Assembly (NCBI RefSeq): GCF_024519315.1
Contig: NZ_JANIIC010000075.1
Coordinates: forward strand, 1-42,388
Length of the DNA stretch: 42,388 nt
Reading direction: 5' to 3'
From: Streptomyces malaysiensis subsp. samsunensis
GTDB taxonomy: Bacteria; Actinomycetota; Actinomycetes; Streptomycetales; Streptomycetaceae
Positions 6,878 through 15,469 of the stretch are shown piece after piece. The notes beneath the pieces are model-generated. The model made no database searches and was not told where the DNA came from. It saw only the letters and a list, made by a program, of their open reading frames with translations. The first letter of the stretch is position 1; the number at the start of each line of letters is the position of its first letter. Made by a program: the position numbers and the translations under genes.

Positions 6878-8731
6878 TCACTCTTGTTTGGGGCCGATGA
6901 GGAAGAGAGCTCGGTCGTCGTGGACGTCCTCTGCTGCGGCCTCGATGAGGTGCCAGGCTGCGCCGTGAAATCCGTCGGTCATGTAGTGGTCTGCCTCACC
7001 GACGAGACGGTCGATGCCCTCGGTGATGTCGCGCCCTGAGGTCTCGACCAGGCCGTCTGTATAGAGCATCAGGACATCACCGGGGCGGAGGGAGCCCTGA
7101 ATCGGGTGGTACTGGGCTCCGTCGTACAGCCCGAGGAGCGGGCCGTCGGGGAACTTCTCTTCCCAGCGGTTACGCGACATGCTGAGTTGGAGGCCCGGCA
7201 GATGGCCGGCTGAGAACAGTTCGTAGTCACCCGAGTCCAAGTCCAGGGCGAGGTAGATCGAAGTGGCAAAGCCCTCGTCCCAGTCCTGCCTCAGGAGGTA
7301 ACTGTTCGCTGCGGGAAGGAACGCGCGAGGTGGGAGCGAGCCCAGCAGCCCGCTGAAGGCGCCGGACAGGAGAACAGCGCGAGAGACCGCGTCCACGCCC
7401 TTGCCGGAAACGTCGGTTAGGGCTACCTCCAGTCTACGGCCGCTGTTCGTGCGGGCCGCGACGACGAAGTCGCCGGAGAAAGACTTGCCGCGCGCCGGGC
7501 GGAGCGCCATCTCGCGGTGCCAGCCATGCGGAAGGAGGGGCAACTTGCTCTGCACCCGGAGGCGTTCACGCAGGTCGACCTGCATCATGCCCCCACGTCG
7601 GCGCCAGGGTCGGCTGATGCGGTGACGCAACTGCCGCCAGTTGTCCGGAGTTGTCCGGGACAACCACGTGCGGCTCTGGGACTGCTTCGCTTGGGAGGAA
7701 GCGCGTACCACGGGCGAGCGCTGCATGCGTCCAGGAATGGTCGTTGTCCTGGCACTACTAACGGTTGGCAGATGATGGCCTGAAGCGGTGTGGAAGCCGA
7801 CATCGTCGGCCGCTTGCTGAACGGCGGCGTGCTCCTCATCGAGGACAGCCCGCACCTTTTCCAGCGCACGGTCCACATCATCGAGGGCCGCCTCGTCATG
7901 GCTGGTGGCACTTAGATCGGGCTGGAGCACCGGTGAGGTCGAGTTTCCTGGCAGCAGAGCCGGGTCGTCATGTCCTGTCCGGAAGCGCAGCTCGGCAAGC
8001 TCGCATTCCAGTACATCGATGCGGCGGGCCGCATGGTCGGCAACCTGCTGGGCGATGTCGCGTTCCCGTTCGGCGCGGGACAGCTGTTCGCTCAGCTCCG
8101 CCTGCTGCCGTTCTGCCCGGGAAAGTTGTCGTTCCAGCCCCGTGTGCTCGTCCGGATGCCGGGCCGACAGCGGCTGCAGGTCATCGGCCCGGCGCATCAG
8201 TTCTGTGACCTTCGCCTGGGCCTGCCCCTGCATGGCAAACAGCAGTGTGGCGATTTGCAATGCCTGGTACCGGCCGCGTTCGCTCGCTTCGTAGGCCGTC
8301 TGGAGCCGCTGCATCTCCTGGTAGATCTCGATCGTGCGGTCCTTGGCCGCCAGCAGCTCCTTGGCGAGCGCAAGTTCCTGTGCCCCCGCGAGCGGTGTGG
8401 GGCTGGTCTGTGCCTGGTCCCATAACGCTCTTGCTGTCTCAAGACGTGGCCCGCATCGGTCGCTCGGTTCGTTCGGAAAGCACACGTCGGCCATGGCCTC
8501 GACCACGTCCCATTCCAGCCCGTCACCGGCCAGCAGGTCACGCAGTCGGCGCAGCTCGGGCACGGCCCGGGTCACGAAATGGTCCGGTGTGAGCCGCTGG
8601 TGTAGTCGGCTCACCGGAACCGCTGACTCGTCGATCCAGGATCGCACCAGTTCGACAAGCTGATTGATCTCGGTGCACGCCCCCCGGGGTGGTGCCCACG
8701 GTCGACCTGGTCGATTCCTCGCGCCTCCCAC
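6878..8731 (-). CDS. SpoIIE/RsbU-type PP2C phosphatase with coiled-coil N-terminal region
   Basis: 617 residues from GTG 8731, preceded by GGGGAAGG. Residues 20-95 form a helical domain of the kind found at the N-terminus of Streptomyces regulatory proteins (VPVSRLHQRLTP...EAMADVCFP). A long coiled coil follows (about 110-260, ERQLSRAERQQAELSEQLSR), then a linker. The C-terminal 230 residues are a PPM-type Ser/Thr phosphatase: SGDF, LTDVSGKGVDA, YTDGLVE and the terminal DDRALFLI supply the expected metal-binding aspartates. The family dephosphorylates anti-sigma-factor antagonists. No such partner is encoded nearby, so the target could be host or element proteins. It points left, between convergent terminators, as its own transcription unit. 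Confidence 0.85.
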   Translation of the reverse strand: MGGARNRPGRPWAPPRGACTEINQLVELVRSWIDESAVPVSRLHQRLTPDHFVTRAVPELRRLRDLLAGDGLEWDVVEAMADVCFPNEPSDRCGPRLETARALWDQAQTSPTPLAGAQELALAKELLAAKDRTIEIYQEMQRLQTAYEASERGRYQALQIATLLFAMQGQAQAKVTELMRRADDLQPLSARHPDEHTGLERQLSRAERQQAELSEQLSRAERERDIAQQVADHAARRIDVLECELAELRFRTGHDDPALLPGNSTSPVLQPDLSATSHDEAALDDVDRALEKVRAVLDEEHAAVQQAADDVGFHTASGHHLPTVSSARTTTIPGRMQRSPVVRASSQAKQSQSRTWLSRTTPDNWRQLRHRISRPWRRRGGMMQVDLRERLRVQSKLPLLPHGWHREMALRPARGKSFSGDFVVAARTNSGRRLEVALTDVSGKGVDAVSRAVLLSGAFSGLLGSLPPRAFLPAANSYLLRQDWDEGFATSIYLALDLDSGDYELFSAGHLPGLQLSMSRNRWEEKFPDGPLLGLYDGAQYHPIQGSLRPGDVLMLYTDGLVETSGRDITEGIDRLVGEADHYMTDGFHGAAWHLIEAAAEDVHDDRALFLIGPKQE

Positions 8732-8866
8732 TTGCCTTCCCCCTCAGTTGTTCGACGGACAACCCCCTGTTGTCCCTGGAGATATATCCAACCGGTCCGC
8801 CAGCCCTGTCTGCCCAGGGATCGTTGTTTTCCTCCACCGGTACAACACGATTCAGGCGGTGCCTTC
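8732..8866. promoter_or_regulatory. Divergent promoter region, phosphatase versus small membrane gene
   Basis: Separates the GTG of the leftward phosphatase gene from the ATG of the rightward small membrane protein. It holds TTGTTCGACGGACAAC-like and TTGTCCC stretches and ATATAT near 8791, which could be promoter elements on one or both strands. No firm -35/-10 assignment is possible. Confidence 0.35.
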
Positions 8867-9064
8867 ATGGACCACACATCTGCGGCCTTCTTATTCCTCG
8901 CCCTGGCCATGGCCATCTTGTTCTCCATCGTTGCCGCGGCGATCTCCTTCGCTCTGGCGTGCTGGGACGGTGCCACCATTCCAGCGGCTTTCGCTCGCAG
9001 CGGCGTTACGTTCGCCGCAAGCCTCACCCTGTGCCTTGCTGCTCTCTCTTCAATCGGCCGGTGA
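8867..9064 (+). CDS. Small two-helix membrane protein
   Basis: 65 residues from the ATG at 8867. Two hydrophobic segments (about 7-30, FLFLALAMAILFSIVAAAIS, and about 47-62) are separated by a short charged loop (CWDGATIPAAFARSG). Small membrane proteins of this type are frequent among transfer and spread genes of Streptomyces elements, but I cannot assign a specific name. The gene ends about 100 bases before a large palindrome that would stop its transcript. Confidence 0.55.
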   Translation: MDHTSAAFLFLALAMAILFSIVAAAISFALACWDGATIPAAFARSGVTFAASLTLCLAALSSIGR

Positions 9065-9170
9065 GCCTTCGGCCCCGGCAGGACTCACGACTGCGCCGAG
9101 CGCCGGGCCACCGCCAAGGGTGGCTATTCGTCCGGGGCAGCTCGGAACCGAGGAACGAGTGGAGCGACAG

Positions 9171-9214
9171 CATGGCCGGGTGCCACCCAGCTTGCTGGGT
9201 GGCACCCGGCCATG
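9171..9214. terminator. Perfect 44-bp palindrome, bidirectional terminator
   Basis: Two perfect 21-base arms (9171-9191 and 9194-9214) with a two-base TT centre; the arms begin CATGGCCGGGTGCCACC. It lies between the 3' end of the rightward small gene (9064) and the 3' end of the leftward regulator gene (9233), where a shared terminator belongs. The hairpin would be exceptionally stable. Confidence 0.75.
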
Positions 9215-9232
9215 TGGCTGATCTGTGCCGGT

Positions 9233-10060
9233 CTACTTGCGGTCGCTGCTGGGGGCGGTGGTGAGCCGGTAGGTGCGTGGGCGTTCGGTGACCTGTTCGG
9301 CGATGCCCTGCTGGGTCAGGGTGACCAGGGCGTTGGCGATGGCGCCGGAACTTTTCTCAATGATCCGGCTGATGCGTGTGGCGGTGAACGCTTCGTCGGG
9401 GTGAGCGGTGAGGTGGCCGATGACCATCTGGCGCAGGGCGCCAGGGGCGAGGCGGCTCCGGTGGCCGCTCTGGCTGGCGGTCGGCTGGGGCTGTTCCGTT
9501 TTTGTGTCCTCCGAGGCTGCCTCGCTTGTCGGAGGTTCGGACGCGGGCGTCGGCGTCGGCGCATCGTCGTTTTCTACTTCCTGCGAGGGTTCGCTCGCAG
9601 AATCCTGCTCTCCGTCTTCATCAGCGTCGCCGTGTTCTGATGCGTCGTCCTCGGATGCGGGCGCCTCTGCAGTGGGCGCGGGGTGGGCGTGGTGCTCGGT
9701 GGGTTGCTCGTGGCTGTCGTTGTCAGGGGTCGGTGGCTCGTCCGTCGGATCCGGTGAGGTGCTGGTGTCAGGGTCGGGTGTGGGCGTGGGTGTGGGTGTG
9801 GGGTACCAGTAGTTGGCGGGGCGGCCGCTGCCGTCGGGAGCGGCGCTCTCTCGGTGGGCGAGGCCGGTCTGTTCGAAGTGGCGGAGGGCCTTGGTCGTGG
9901 TGGAGCGGCCGGTGCCGGCGGCTTGGGCGAGGGTGGTGCTGGTGGTGCCGGGCTGGTTGTTCAGTGCGGCCCATACGGCGGCGGTGGTGCCGGTTAGCTG
10001 AGGGGGGTCGGGTTGGTTGGGGGTGGTTGTGGTGTTGTCGGTGTTGGTGGTGGTTGGCAT
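9233..10060 (-). CDS. Double winged-helix regulator with acidic low-complexity linker
   Basis: 275 residues. Residues 22-85 are a MarR-like winged helix (AVWAALNNQPGTTSTTLAQ...HFEQTGLAHRE...YWYP). Residues 90-200 are a disordered linker rich in Pro, Thr, Asp and Glu, including a PTPTPTP run. Residues 205-268 form a second winged helix (LRQMVIGHLTAHPDEAFTATRI...SSGAIANALVTL...RPRTYRL). The second domain resembles the N-terminal domain of the MoxR-type ATPase at 327-1535. This is the last gene of the leftward transfer block, 124 bases after the DUF2637 gene. It probably binds DNA and regulates the element. Confidence 0.75.
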   Translation of the reverse strand: MPTTTNTDNTTTTPNQPDPPQLTGTTAAVWAALNNQPGTTSTTLAQAAGTGRSTTTKALRHFEQTGLAHRESAAPDGSGRPANYWYPTPTPTPTPDPDTSTSPDPTDEPPTPDNDSHEQPTEHHAHPAPTAEAPASEDDASEHGDADEDGEQDSASEPSQEVENDDAPTPTPASEPPTSEAASEDTKTEQPQPTASQSGHRSRLAPGALRQMVIGHLTAHPDEAFTATRISRIIEKSSGAIANALVTLTQQGIAEQVTERPRTYRLTTAPSSDRK

Positions 10061-10184
10061 GGTGGGGTCTCCCGCGTGGGGTGGTGGGTGGTTGTGGAGA
10101 GAGCCCCGGCCGGGGTGCTCGCGGCGCGTGGCCTACGCGGTGGTCCGCGGCGACGACTATGAACGCTCTGTGGCGGCCGACTAG

Positions 10185-11060
10185 TCAAGCCGCTCCCGTC
10201 CCCCGGGCGGGTGCTTCTTGGGGTGGCCCGCCGGGTGCGGGGTGAGGTGCGGGTGCTCCCGGGGTGCGCTCGGTGTCGAGGCGGGTGCGGAGCTCTCGGG
10301 CGCGGCGTTGGCCCAGGTGCAGGTGGCGGCGGAGTTGGCGGATGCTGATCGGCTGACCGGTGCGCTGGCGGGTCGCCAGATCCAGTGCGAGAGCCCGTGC
10401 GTACACATCGGCGTCTGCGCGGCTGTGTCCATCGGGCTGGTCCACGGGCCCATCGGGGGTGGCTTCGTGGCTGTCGTGGCGTGTGGTGGCCGCTGTCGGG
10501 CGCCCGTCTTCCACGTGGGTGCGCTCGGACGGTGGTGGAGCGGGGGGTGCGGGTGCTCCCGGCGTGTTCCTGGGGTGCTCCTCAGGGTGGTCGTCGTGGG
10601 GTGCGGTGGTGGGGTGCGGGTGTGTCTGGGAGGTGCACCGGCGGTAGGCGGCGACGGTTTCGGTCAGGCCGATGAGGAGCAGGGGTGGCACTGCGTGGAG
10701 GAGCACTCCGGCGGGGTCGGCGTGGCGGGGCCAGTCGATGTGGTCGTCGGGCCAGAGGGAGGTCCAGGTGTTCATGATGGTGGCGGCCAGGCCGGCGGAC
10801 CAGCGCAGGGCGGTGGACCAGCGTGGTGGGGGGATGTTCCAGGCGGCGAGTCGTGCGTCGGCGTAGAGGACGCTGGTGAGGGTGAGGGCGACCATCGGGT
10901 CGAGGAGGACGGCGATCGGCCAGGGGATGTGGTGGTCGACGGCGAAGAGGGTGACGTTGACGGCGGTGAAGATGAGGGCGAGGGCGGCGACTCCGGCCAG
11001 GATGCGGACGAGCGTGCGCATCAAGGTGTCGATCTCGGCGGGGGTGGGGTGCGTGCTCAC
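10185..11060 (-). CDS. DUF2637 family membrane protein with C-terminal helix-turn-helix region
   Basis: 291 residues from GTG 11060, whose GTGA overlaps the stop of the hydrolase gene. The frame is open further upstream, but that part lies over the hydrolase gene and has shadow-like composition. The N-terminal half has about four membrane segments, including LVRILAGVAALALIFTAVN and the family signature HIPWPIAVLLDPMVALTLTS followed by DARLAAW. A Pro/His-rich linker follows, then a C-terminal helical domain (ISIRQLRRHLHLGQRRARELRTRL) like a DNA-binding winged helix. DUF2637 proteins are common on Streptomyces plasmids and integrative elements; the role is unknown. Confidence 0.8.
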   Translation of the reverse strand: MSTHPTPAEIDTLMRTLVRILAGVAALALIFTAVNVTLFAVDHHIPWPIAVLLDPMVALTLTSVLYADARLAAWNIPPPRWSTALRWSAGLAATIMNTWTSLWPDDHIDWPRHADPAGVLLHAVPPLLLIGLTETVAAYRRCTSQTHPHPTTAPHDDHPEEHPRNTPGAPAPPAPPPSERTHVEDGRPTAATTRHDSHEATPDGPVDQPDGHSRADADVYARALALDLATRQRTGQPISIRQLRRHLHLGQRRARELRTRLDTERTPGAPAPHPAPGGPPQEAPARGTGAA

Positions 11061-11986
11061 CGCGTACCGCGCGGGCTCGGGCGGGTCGCGCCTTGGTAGG
11101 TGGGGCCGGTCAGCTGGATGCGGGTTTCTCTGACCACGGCGCCGGGGTGGGGTGCGTCGATCATGTGGTGGTGGCCGCTGTAGATGCCGACGTGCGTGAC
11201 GGCCCGCGGACTGGTGCCGAAGAACAGCAGGTCGCCTGGTAGGAGGGGTGTTCCGGCGGGGAGGTGCGGGCCGGTGTCGTACTGGGCCTGTGCCACGCGG
11301 GGGAGGTTGATGTTGATGGTGGCGTAGGCGGCTTTGGTGAGGCCGGAGCAGTCGAAGCCGCCTTCGGCGGGGCCGTCGCCGCCCCAGACGTAGGGGGTGC
11401 CGAGCTGACGGCGGGCGAAGGCCACCACCTCCCGGCCGGCAGTGGAGGTTGTGGGGAGGGCGGCGTAGCGTCGTGCGATCCGTAGGACGTCTGCGACGTA
11501 GGTGTGGGAGGGGTTGTAGGCGTAGATCGCCCGCTCGATGTTCTTGTTGTGTCGGGCGCCGTGTGTGCATAGCAGGCGGGCTGCGGCGAACACCGCGTCG
11601 ACCGGGTCCCACGGCGTCGGGGGTCTGCGTCCATCTGCCGGTACGGGATGTGCGTAGAGCTTGAAGGTGGACGGCAGGAATTGCATGGGGCCCACGGCTC
11701 CTGCGGAGGATCGCATGGTGGGGTGGCGTCCGTGGTTGGTCTCGGCCTTGCCGATCGCGGCGAGGATTGTCCAGGACAGTCCCGGGCACTCGGGGGCGGC
11801 CCGCTGATACAGCGCCAGCATGCTCGGAGGGATGTCCCGCAGCGCGTTCCTGCCCGGGGCGGCGGTGGTGCCGCTGGAGCCGGGGATGAGGGAGCTGAGG
11901 AGTGCGGCGATCGCGAGGGCGGCGAGCAGGGGAAGGGCGATGAGCGCGCAGCCGATCCCGGTGGTGGTCTTGGCGAGCAGGCTCAT
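11057..11986 (-). CDS. VirB1-like lytic transglycosylase plus NlpC/P60 peptidase
   Basis: 309 residues. One N-terminal membrane segment (8-33), then a lytic transglycosylase domain with the catalytic-type glutamate in GKAETNHG (E82) and GPMQFLPSTF. A C-terminal NlpC/P60 domain (about 185-309) has FDCSGL (C213) and THVGIY (H265). The same two-enzyme design is found in Gram-positive conjugation systems, where it opens peptidoglycan for the secretion channel. I chose ATG 11986 since its ATGA overlaps the stop of the upstream gene; the frame upstream is low-complexity Pro/His. The protein should be membrane-anchored with its enzymes outside. Confidence 0.9.
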   Translation of the reverse strand: MSLLAKTTTGIGCALIALPLLAALAIAALLSSLIPGSSGTTAAPGRNALRDIPPSMLALYQRAAPECPGLSWTILAAIGKAETNHGRHPTMRSSAGAVGPMQFLPSTFKLYAHPVPADGRRPPTPWDPVDAVFAAARLLCTHGARHNKNIERAIYAYNPSHTYVADVLRIARRYAALPTTSTAGREVVAFARRQLGTPYVWGGDGPAEGGFDCSGLTKAAYATININLPRVAQAQYDTGPHLPAGTPLLPGDLLFFGTSPRAVTHVGIYSGHHHMIDAPHPGAVVRETRIQLTGPTYQGATRPSPRGTR

Positions 11987-12996
11987 CGGCCGTCCGGCGT
12001 CGTGGGTGGCCGGGGTGGGATGGGGAGGGTGAGGGCGGTGTCGGCGTCGGTGGGGTCGATGGTGGCCGGGGTGAGGTGGGGCCAGTGGGTGGTGAGGCCG
12101 GTGAGGGTGGTGCGTGGGGCTGGGGGGTGGAGGGGTGCCCACCAGGGGCCCCAGGGGGTGTGGGTGGTGAAGTCGGCGGAGGAGGTCGCGACGTACAGGC
12201 CGAGGTCGCGGGCGGGTTGGGTGAGGCGGTGGCGGAGGGCGCGGTCGCGGGAAGCGGTGTGGGTGTGGATGAGGAGGGCGGGGCGGGTGTTGGTGGAGGT
12301 GGTGAAGGCGGCGTAGCCGACGAGTTTGGCTTCGACGCGGGGCAGGGACTGGGAGCCGGTGTCGTATTCGAGGAAGAACGACAACAGGACCGGGCTATTC
12401 GCGTCGGTCGTGCTGAGGGTGTGCCAGTGGGCGTAGGCGTCGGGGCGGATCATGTCGTCCCAGCGCCGTGCGCAGGACCGTTCGGACAGCCACAGTGTGA
12501 GGCGGCCGTGGGTGGCGTTTGGGGTGGGGGCGGCGAGGTGGGTGAGGAGTTCGTTGACGCCGATGTCGTGGCCGAGGGATGGGGAGTAGGCGATGCGGCC
12601 GGTGGTGGTGGGGCGCCAGCCGAGGGCGGCTGGTTCGCATCCTGCGTGGGCGGCGATGACGCTGACGCCGGTGGGGCCGAGGGTGTAGTGCTCGGGTGCG
12701 GAGCCGTGCTGAGTCAGGGGGCGGAAGGAGTCCAGGACGGCGTGGTGGTGGAGGACGCGCAGGCGCCGTTGGGCGGAGCGTTGGCTGGTGAAGGCGATGC
12801 GGGCGATCTGTGGGGTGGTCAGGACGCGGTGTTCGTGGACCATGGCGGTGATCCACAGGTCGCGGGCGGTGAGGCTGCGGGCGAGGGCAGCGGGGTCCGT
12901 GCGGTGCCGTGGGGGTGTGGGCCTGGGCCGGGTGAGTGCGGCGCGCGCGGTGTAACGCGAGCCGGGGCCGGAGGCTGGGCGGGGCAGAGCGGGCAT
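11983..12996 (-). CDS. Replic_Relax family protein
   Basis: 337 residues. The N-terminal 40 residues are basic and Pro/Arg-rich. Residues 40-130 form a winged helix typical of the replication-relaxation family (DLWITAMVHEHRVLTTPQIARIAF, SAQRRLRVLHHHAVLDSFRP). A central region contains LGHDIGVNELLTHL and FFLEYDTGSQSL; the C-terminus is Pro/Thr-rich. Proteins of this family are linked to initiation of plasmid replication or DNA relaxation in Gram-positive elements. It sits between the coupling protein gene and the hydrolase gene (ATGA overlap), the slot where a relaxosome component would be expected. No HUH motif is visible, so relaxase activity is only a possibility. Confidence 0.85.
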   Translation of the reverse strand: MPALPRPASGPGSRYTARAALTRPRPTPPRHRTDPAALARSLTARDLWITAMVHEHRVLTTPQIARIAFTSQRSAQRRLRVLHHHAVLDSFRPLTQHGSAPEHYTLGPTGVSVIAAHAGCEPAALGWRPTTTGRIAYSPSLGHDIGVNELLTHLAAPTPNATHGRLTLWLSERSCARRWDDMIRPDAYAHWHTLSTTDANSPVLLSFFLEYDTGSQSLPRVEAKLVGYAAFTTSTNTRPALLIHTHTASRDRALRHRLTQPARDLGLYVATSSADFTTHTPWGPWWAPLHPPAPRTTLTGLTTHWPHLTPATIDPTDADTALTLPIPPRPPTTPDGR

Positions 12997-13069
12997 GGCG
13001 GTTCACCACCAGGGCATCGGTCGGAAAGGCCGGGTGAGCGGAGGAGCGGGCGCGTGGCGGATTGGGTGG

Positions 13070-15469
13070 TCAGGGGCGGGTGGTCCGGGTGTGGGTGCGG
13101 GCCGCTGCGGCGGTGCGGAGATCGGCTGCGCGGCCGGGGACGGGGGGTGGGAGGGGCCGGGTGGTGAGGGTGAAGGCCGGGGATTCGGCGCCGGCGGTGA
13201 GCAGGTGGGCTGCGGCTTGGTAGGGGCCGAGGTGGGCGAGGTCGTGGGCGGTGAGGGTGGGGAGGGTGTGGCGTTCCAGGGCGGTGGCGTCTTCGGGGGA
13301 GGTGTTGAAGAAGATTTTGTTGCGGGCGTTGGCGGAGATGCCTTCGCGCAGGTCGCGGGGGAGCTGGGCGAGGTGCTGGTGGGCCAGTGCCATGGACAGC
13401 CGGTAGCCGCGGGCTTCGGCGAGCATGTCCTCCAGGGGGTAGGGCAGGGTGAGGAAGTTGTGCGCCTCGTCCACGTACAGGGATGCGTCGATGCGTTGGT
13501 GTTCGGGGGTGCGGGCGCGGGCTGAGGCTGCTTGCCAGGTTCCGGCGACGATGAAGGAGCCCAGCAGCCGTGCGGTCTCCTCACCGAGAGCGCCTTTGGG
13601 GAGGCGTGCGAGGAGGATGCCGCCGTCGAGGACGCGGGTGAGGTCGAAGGTGGAGGGGCCGGCGGAGATGGCGCGGCGGGCGAAGTCGCGCAGCAGGAAG
13701 GCGCGCAGCTTGTTCATCACCGGGCCGACCACGGCGGCGCGGGAGGGTTCGGACATGGACTCGTACCAGGCCCAGAAGCCGCGGAGTACGGGGTCTTTGA
13801 TGGTGGGGATCAGGCGCAGGCGGTAGGCGGGTTCGCCCAGGAGCCGGGGGACGTCGGCGAGGGTGACGAGCTGACCTGTGTGGGCGCGGTGTTTGAGCAG
13901 GGTGAGGCAGGCCGCTCGCATGACGTCGTCGGTCCTGGGGCCCCAGAAGGCGGTGAAGATGCGGCGGAAGATGCCGGTGAGGTTGTCGACGACCACGTCG
14001 ATGTCGGCCCCGTCCAGGACGTTCAGGCACGGCGGGGCGTGGGAGTCATCCGGGTCGATAAGGACCAGGCGGTCGGCGCAGGTGTCGGGCAGGCGGTGCA
14101 GGAGGCCGGTGACGAGGTCGCCCTTGGGATCGATGACGATCGCGCCCCGGTGATGTCGGACATCGTCGAGGACGAGGTTTGCGACCAGGGTGGATTTGCC
14201 GGAGCCGGTGGCGCCCATCAGATGGATGTGATGTCGGGCGTCGGCGACCGCGAGACCGACCGGGCGGCGGGCGCCGGTGTCGGAGTGACCCAGCGGCTTG
14301 ACCCCGGCGCCGGGGGTTGGTTCGGGGATTGTGGGTGGTGGGAGGACTGAGCGGGCTCCCGCGCGCCGCAGGCCGGGGGCGTCTGCGTCGAGGGGCAGAT
14401 GGGCCAGGGCCGCCAGTTCCGGGACCGACAGCAGCGCCGCACGCTGCGGGAAGACGCGTCCTTCCAGCCATCGTTCGGGGTGGGCGAGTCGGGTGCGGGC
14501 GAGCCAGTTGAGTTCCGCGTACAGGCCGAACGCGGAGGCCAGCGCGTGCGCACGCCCCCGCACCACATCCCGCGCACGCTCCTCCTCAGGTGTGCAGGTG
14601 GCGGCGTAGGTGATGGTCGTGTGCCATTGGGGGCCGGTGAGTTTGGCGGCGGACTGGCGGACCGCGGCACCGTGCTCGACATCCTGCCGCCGGGCCAGTG
14701 CTGGCTGTGGCCGGTGCAGCAGGAGCGCGCCGAGCGCGGGCAGTCGCGGGGCCGGGCCTCCGGCCTTCAACCGCCGCGCTGTGCGGCGGGCCCGCCGCAC
14801 AGCGGCGCCGGTTGCCGGGCGGACGAGGATCTGTACGAGCGCGGTCTCGCCCTCGCTCATGCCGGTGGCTGCCTGCAGCAGCGCTCGGAGTGGGTCGGCC
14901 GCGTGCTCGGTGCGCAGCGGCAGCACCTGTGGCCGGGCCGGGCGCAGCCGCCCCGCCGTCACCACATGGCCGGGCGGGATGAGTTCCGGTGGTTGTTGGA
15001 CGCGGGTGTGGGCGCCGGGCCAGGCCGCCTCCACCGCCCGCCGCACCAGCCCCAGCGGCACGGTCCCTGGCACCCACAGCCGGATCCCCAGCCCGGTCGG
15101 CGACCACGCGTACTCGAACCCCAGATGCGGCTGGCCATCGGTAAGGCGTCGCCACCACGGCCGCAGCAGACCCGCCAGCTGCGCCCACAACACGTCACCC
15201 CCCTTGGCGGGGATCTGGGGCGGAGCGAGGATCTCGACGCAGTGTGCGTCGTCGGCGAAGCGCTGCTGGCGACTGCGCCGCATCCGGCCGCAGCCGGTGG
15301 TGACGCACACGGCTGCCGCCGTCGCAACCGGCACGAGCACAGGCATGTGCGGGACGGCCCAGCCGAGAACTGTTCGGGTGGTGGAGGCCCAGAAGGCAGC
15401 GGGGTCGGTGAGGAAGTCCACCACCGGACCACGGGGTACCGGGCCGGTGACGAGCGCGGCGACGGTCAC
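13070..15469 (-). CDS. VirD4/TraG-type IV coupling protein
   Basis: 799 residues from GTG 15469, whose GTGA overlaps the stop of virB4. A hydrophobic segment (about 35-60) follows a short N-terminal region. Walker A GATGSGKST is at 419-427; VIDPKGDLV follows about 25 residues later; Walker B LYVDEAHNF is around 665-672. HQHLAQLP and NARNKIFFNT near 705-740 are typical of the TraG/VirD4 motor. The protein docks substrate DNA-protein complexes on the secretion channel. The region between the membrane segment and Walker A (60-400) is long, as in other actinobacterial homologues. It is encoded just after VirB4 and, after a 73-base gap, before the Replic_Relax gene. Confidence 0.9.
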   Translation of the reverse strand: MTVAALVTGPVPRGPVVDFLTDPAAFWASTTRTVLGWAVPHMPVLVPVATAAAVCVTTGCGRMRRSRQQRFADDAHCVEILAPPQIPAKGGDVLWAQLAGLLRPWWRRLTDGQPHLGFEYAWSPTGLGIRLWVPGTVPLGLVRRAVEAAWPGAHTRVQQPPELIPPGHVVTAGRLRPARPQVLPLRTEHAADPLRALLQAATGMSEGETALVQILVRPATGAAVRRARRTARRLKAGGPAPRLPALGALLLHRPQPALARRQDVEHGAAVRQSAAKLTGPQWHTTITYAATCTPEEERARDVVRGRAHALASAFGLYAELNWLARTRLAHPERWLEGRVFPQRAALLSVPELAALAHLPLDADAPGLRRAGARSVLPPPTIPEPTPGAGVKPLGHSDTGARRPVGLAVADARHHIHLMGATGSGKSTLVANLVLDDVRHHRGAIVIDPKGDLVTGLLHRLPDTCADRLVLIDPDDSHAPPCLNVLDGADIDVVVDNLTGIFRRIFTAFWGPRTDDVMRAACLTLLKHRAHTGQLVTLADVPRLLGEPAYRLRLIPTIKDPVLRGFWAWYESMSEPSRAAVVGPVMNKLRAFLLRDFARRAISAGPSTFDLTRVLDGGILLARLPKGALGEETARLLGSFIVAGTWQAASARARTPEHQRIDASLYVDEAHNFLTLPYPLEDMLAEARGYRLSMALAHQHLAQLPRDLREGISANARNKIFFNTSPEDATALERHTLPTLTAHDLAHLGPYQAAAHLLTAGAESPAFTLTTRPLPPPVPGRAADLRTAAAARTHTRTTRP

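Noticed and set aside
11061..11789. Upstream extension of the DUF2637 frame
   Set aside because: It lies wholly over the hydrolase gene and is Arg/Pro/His-rich shadow sequence.
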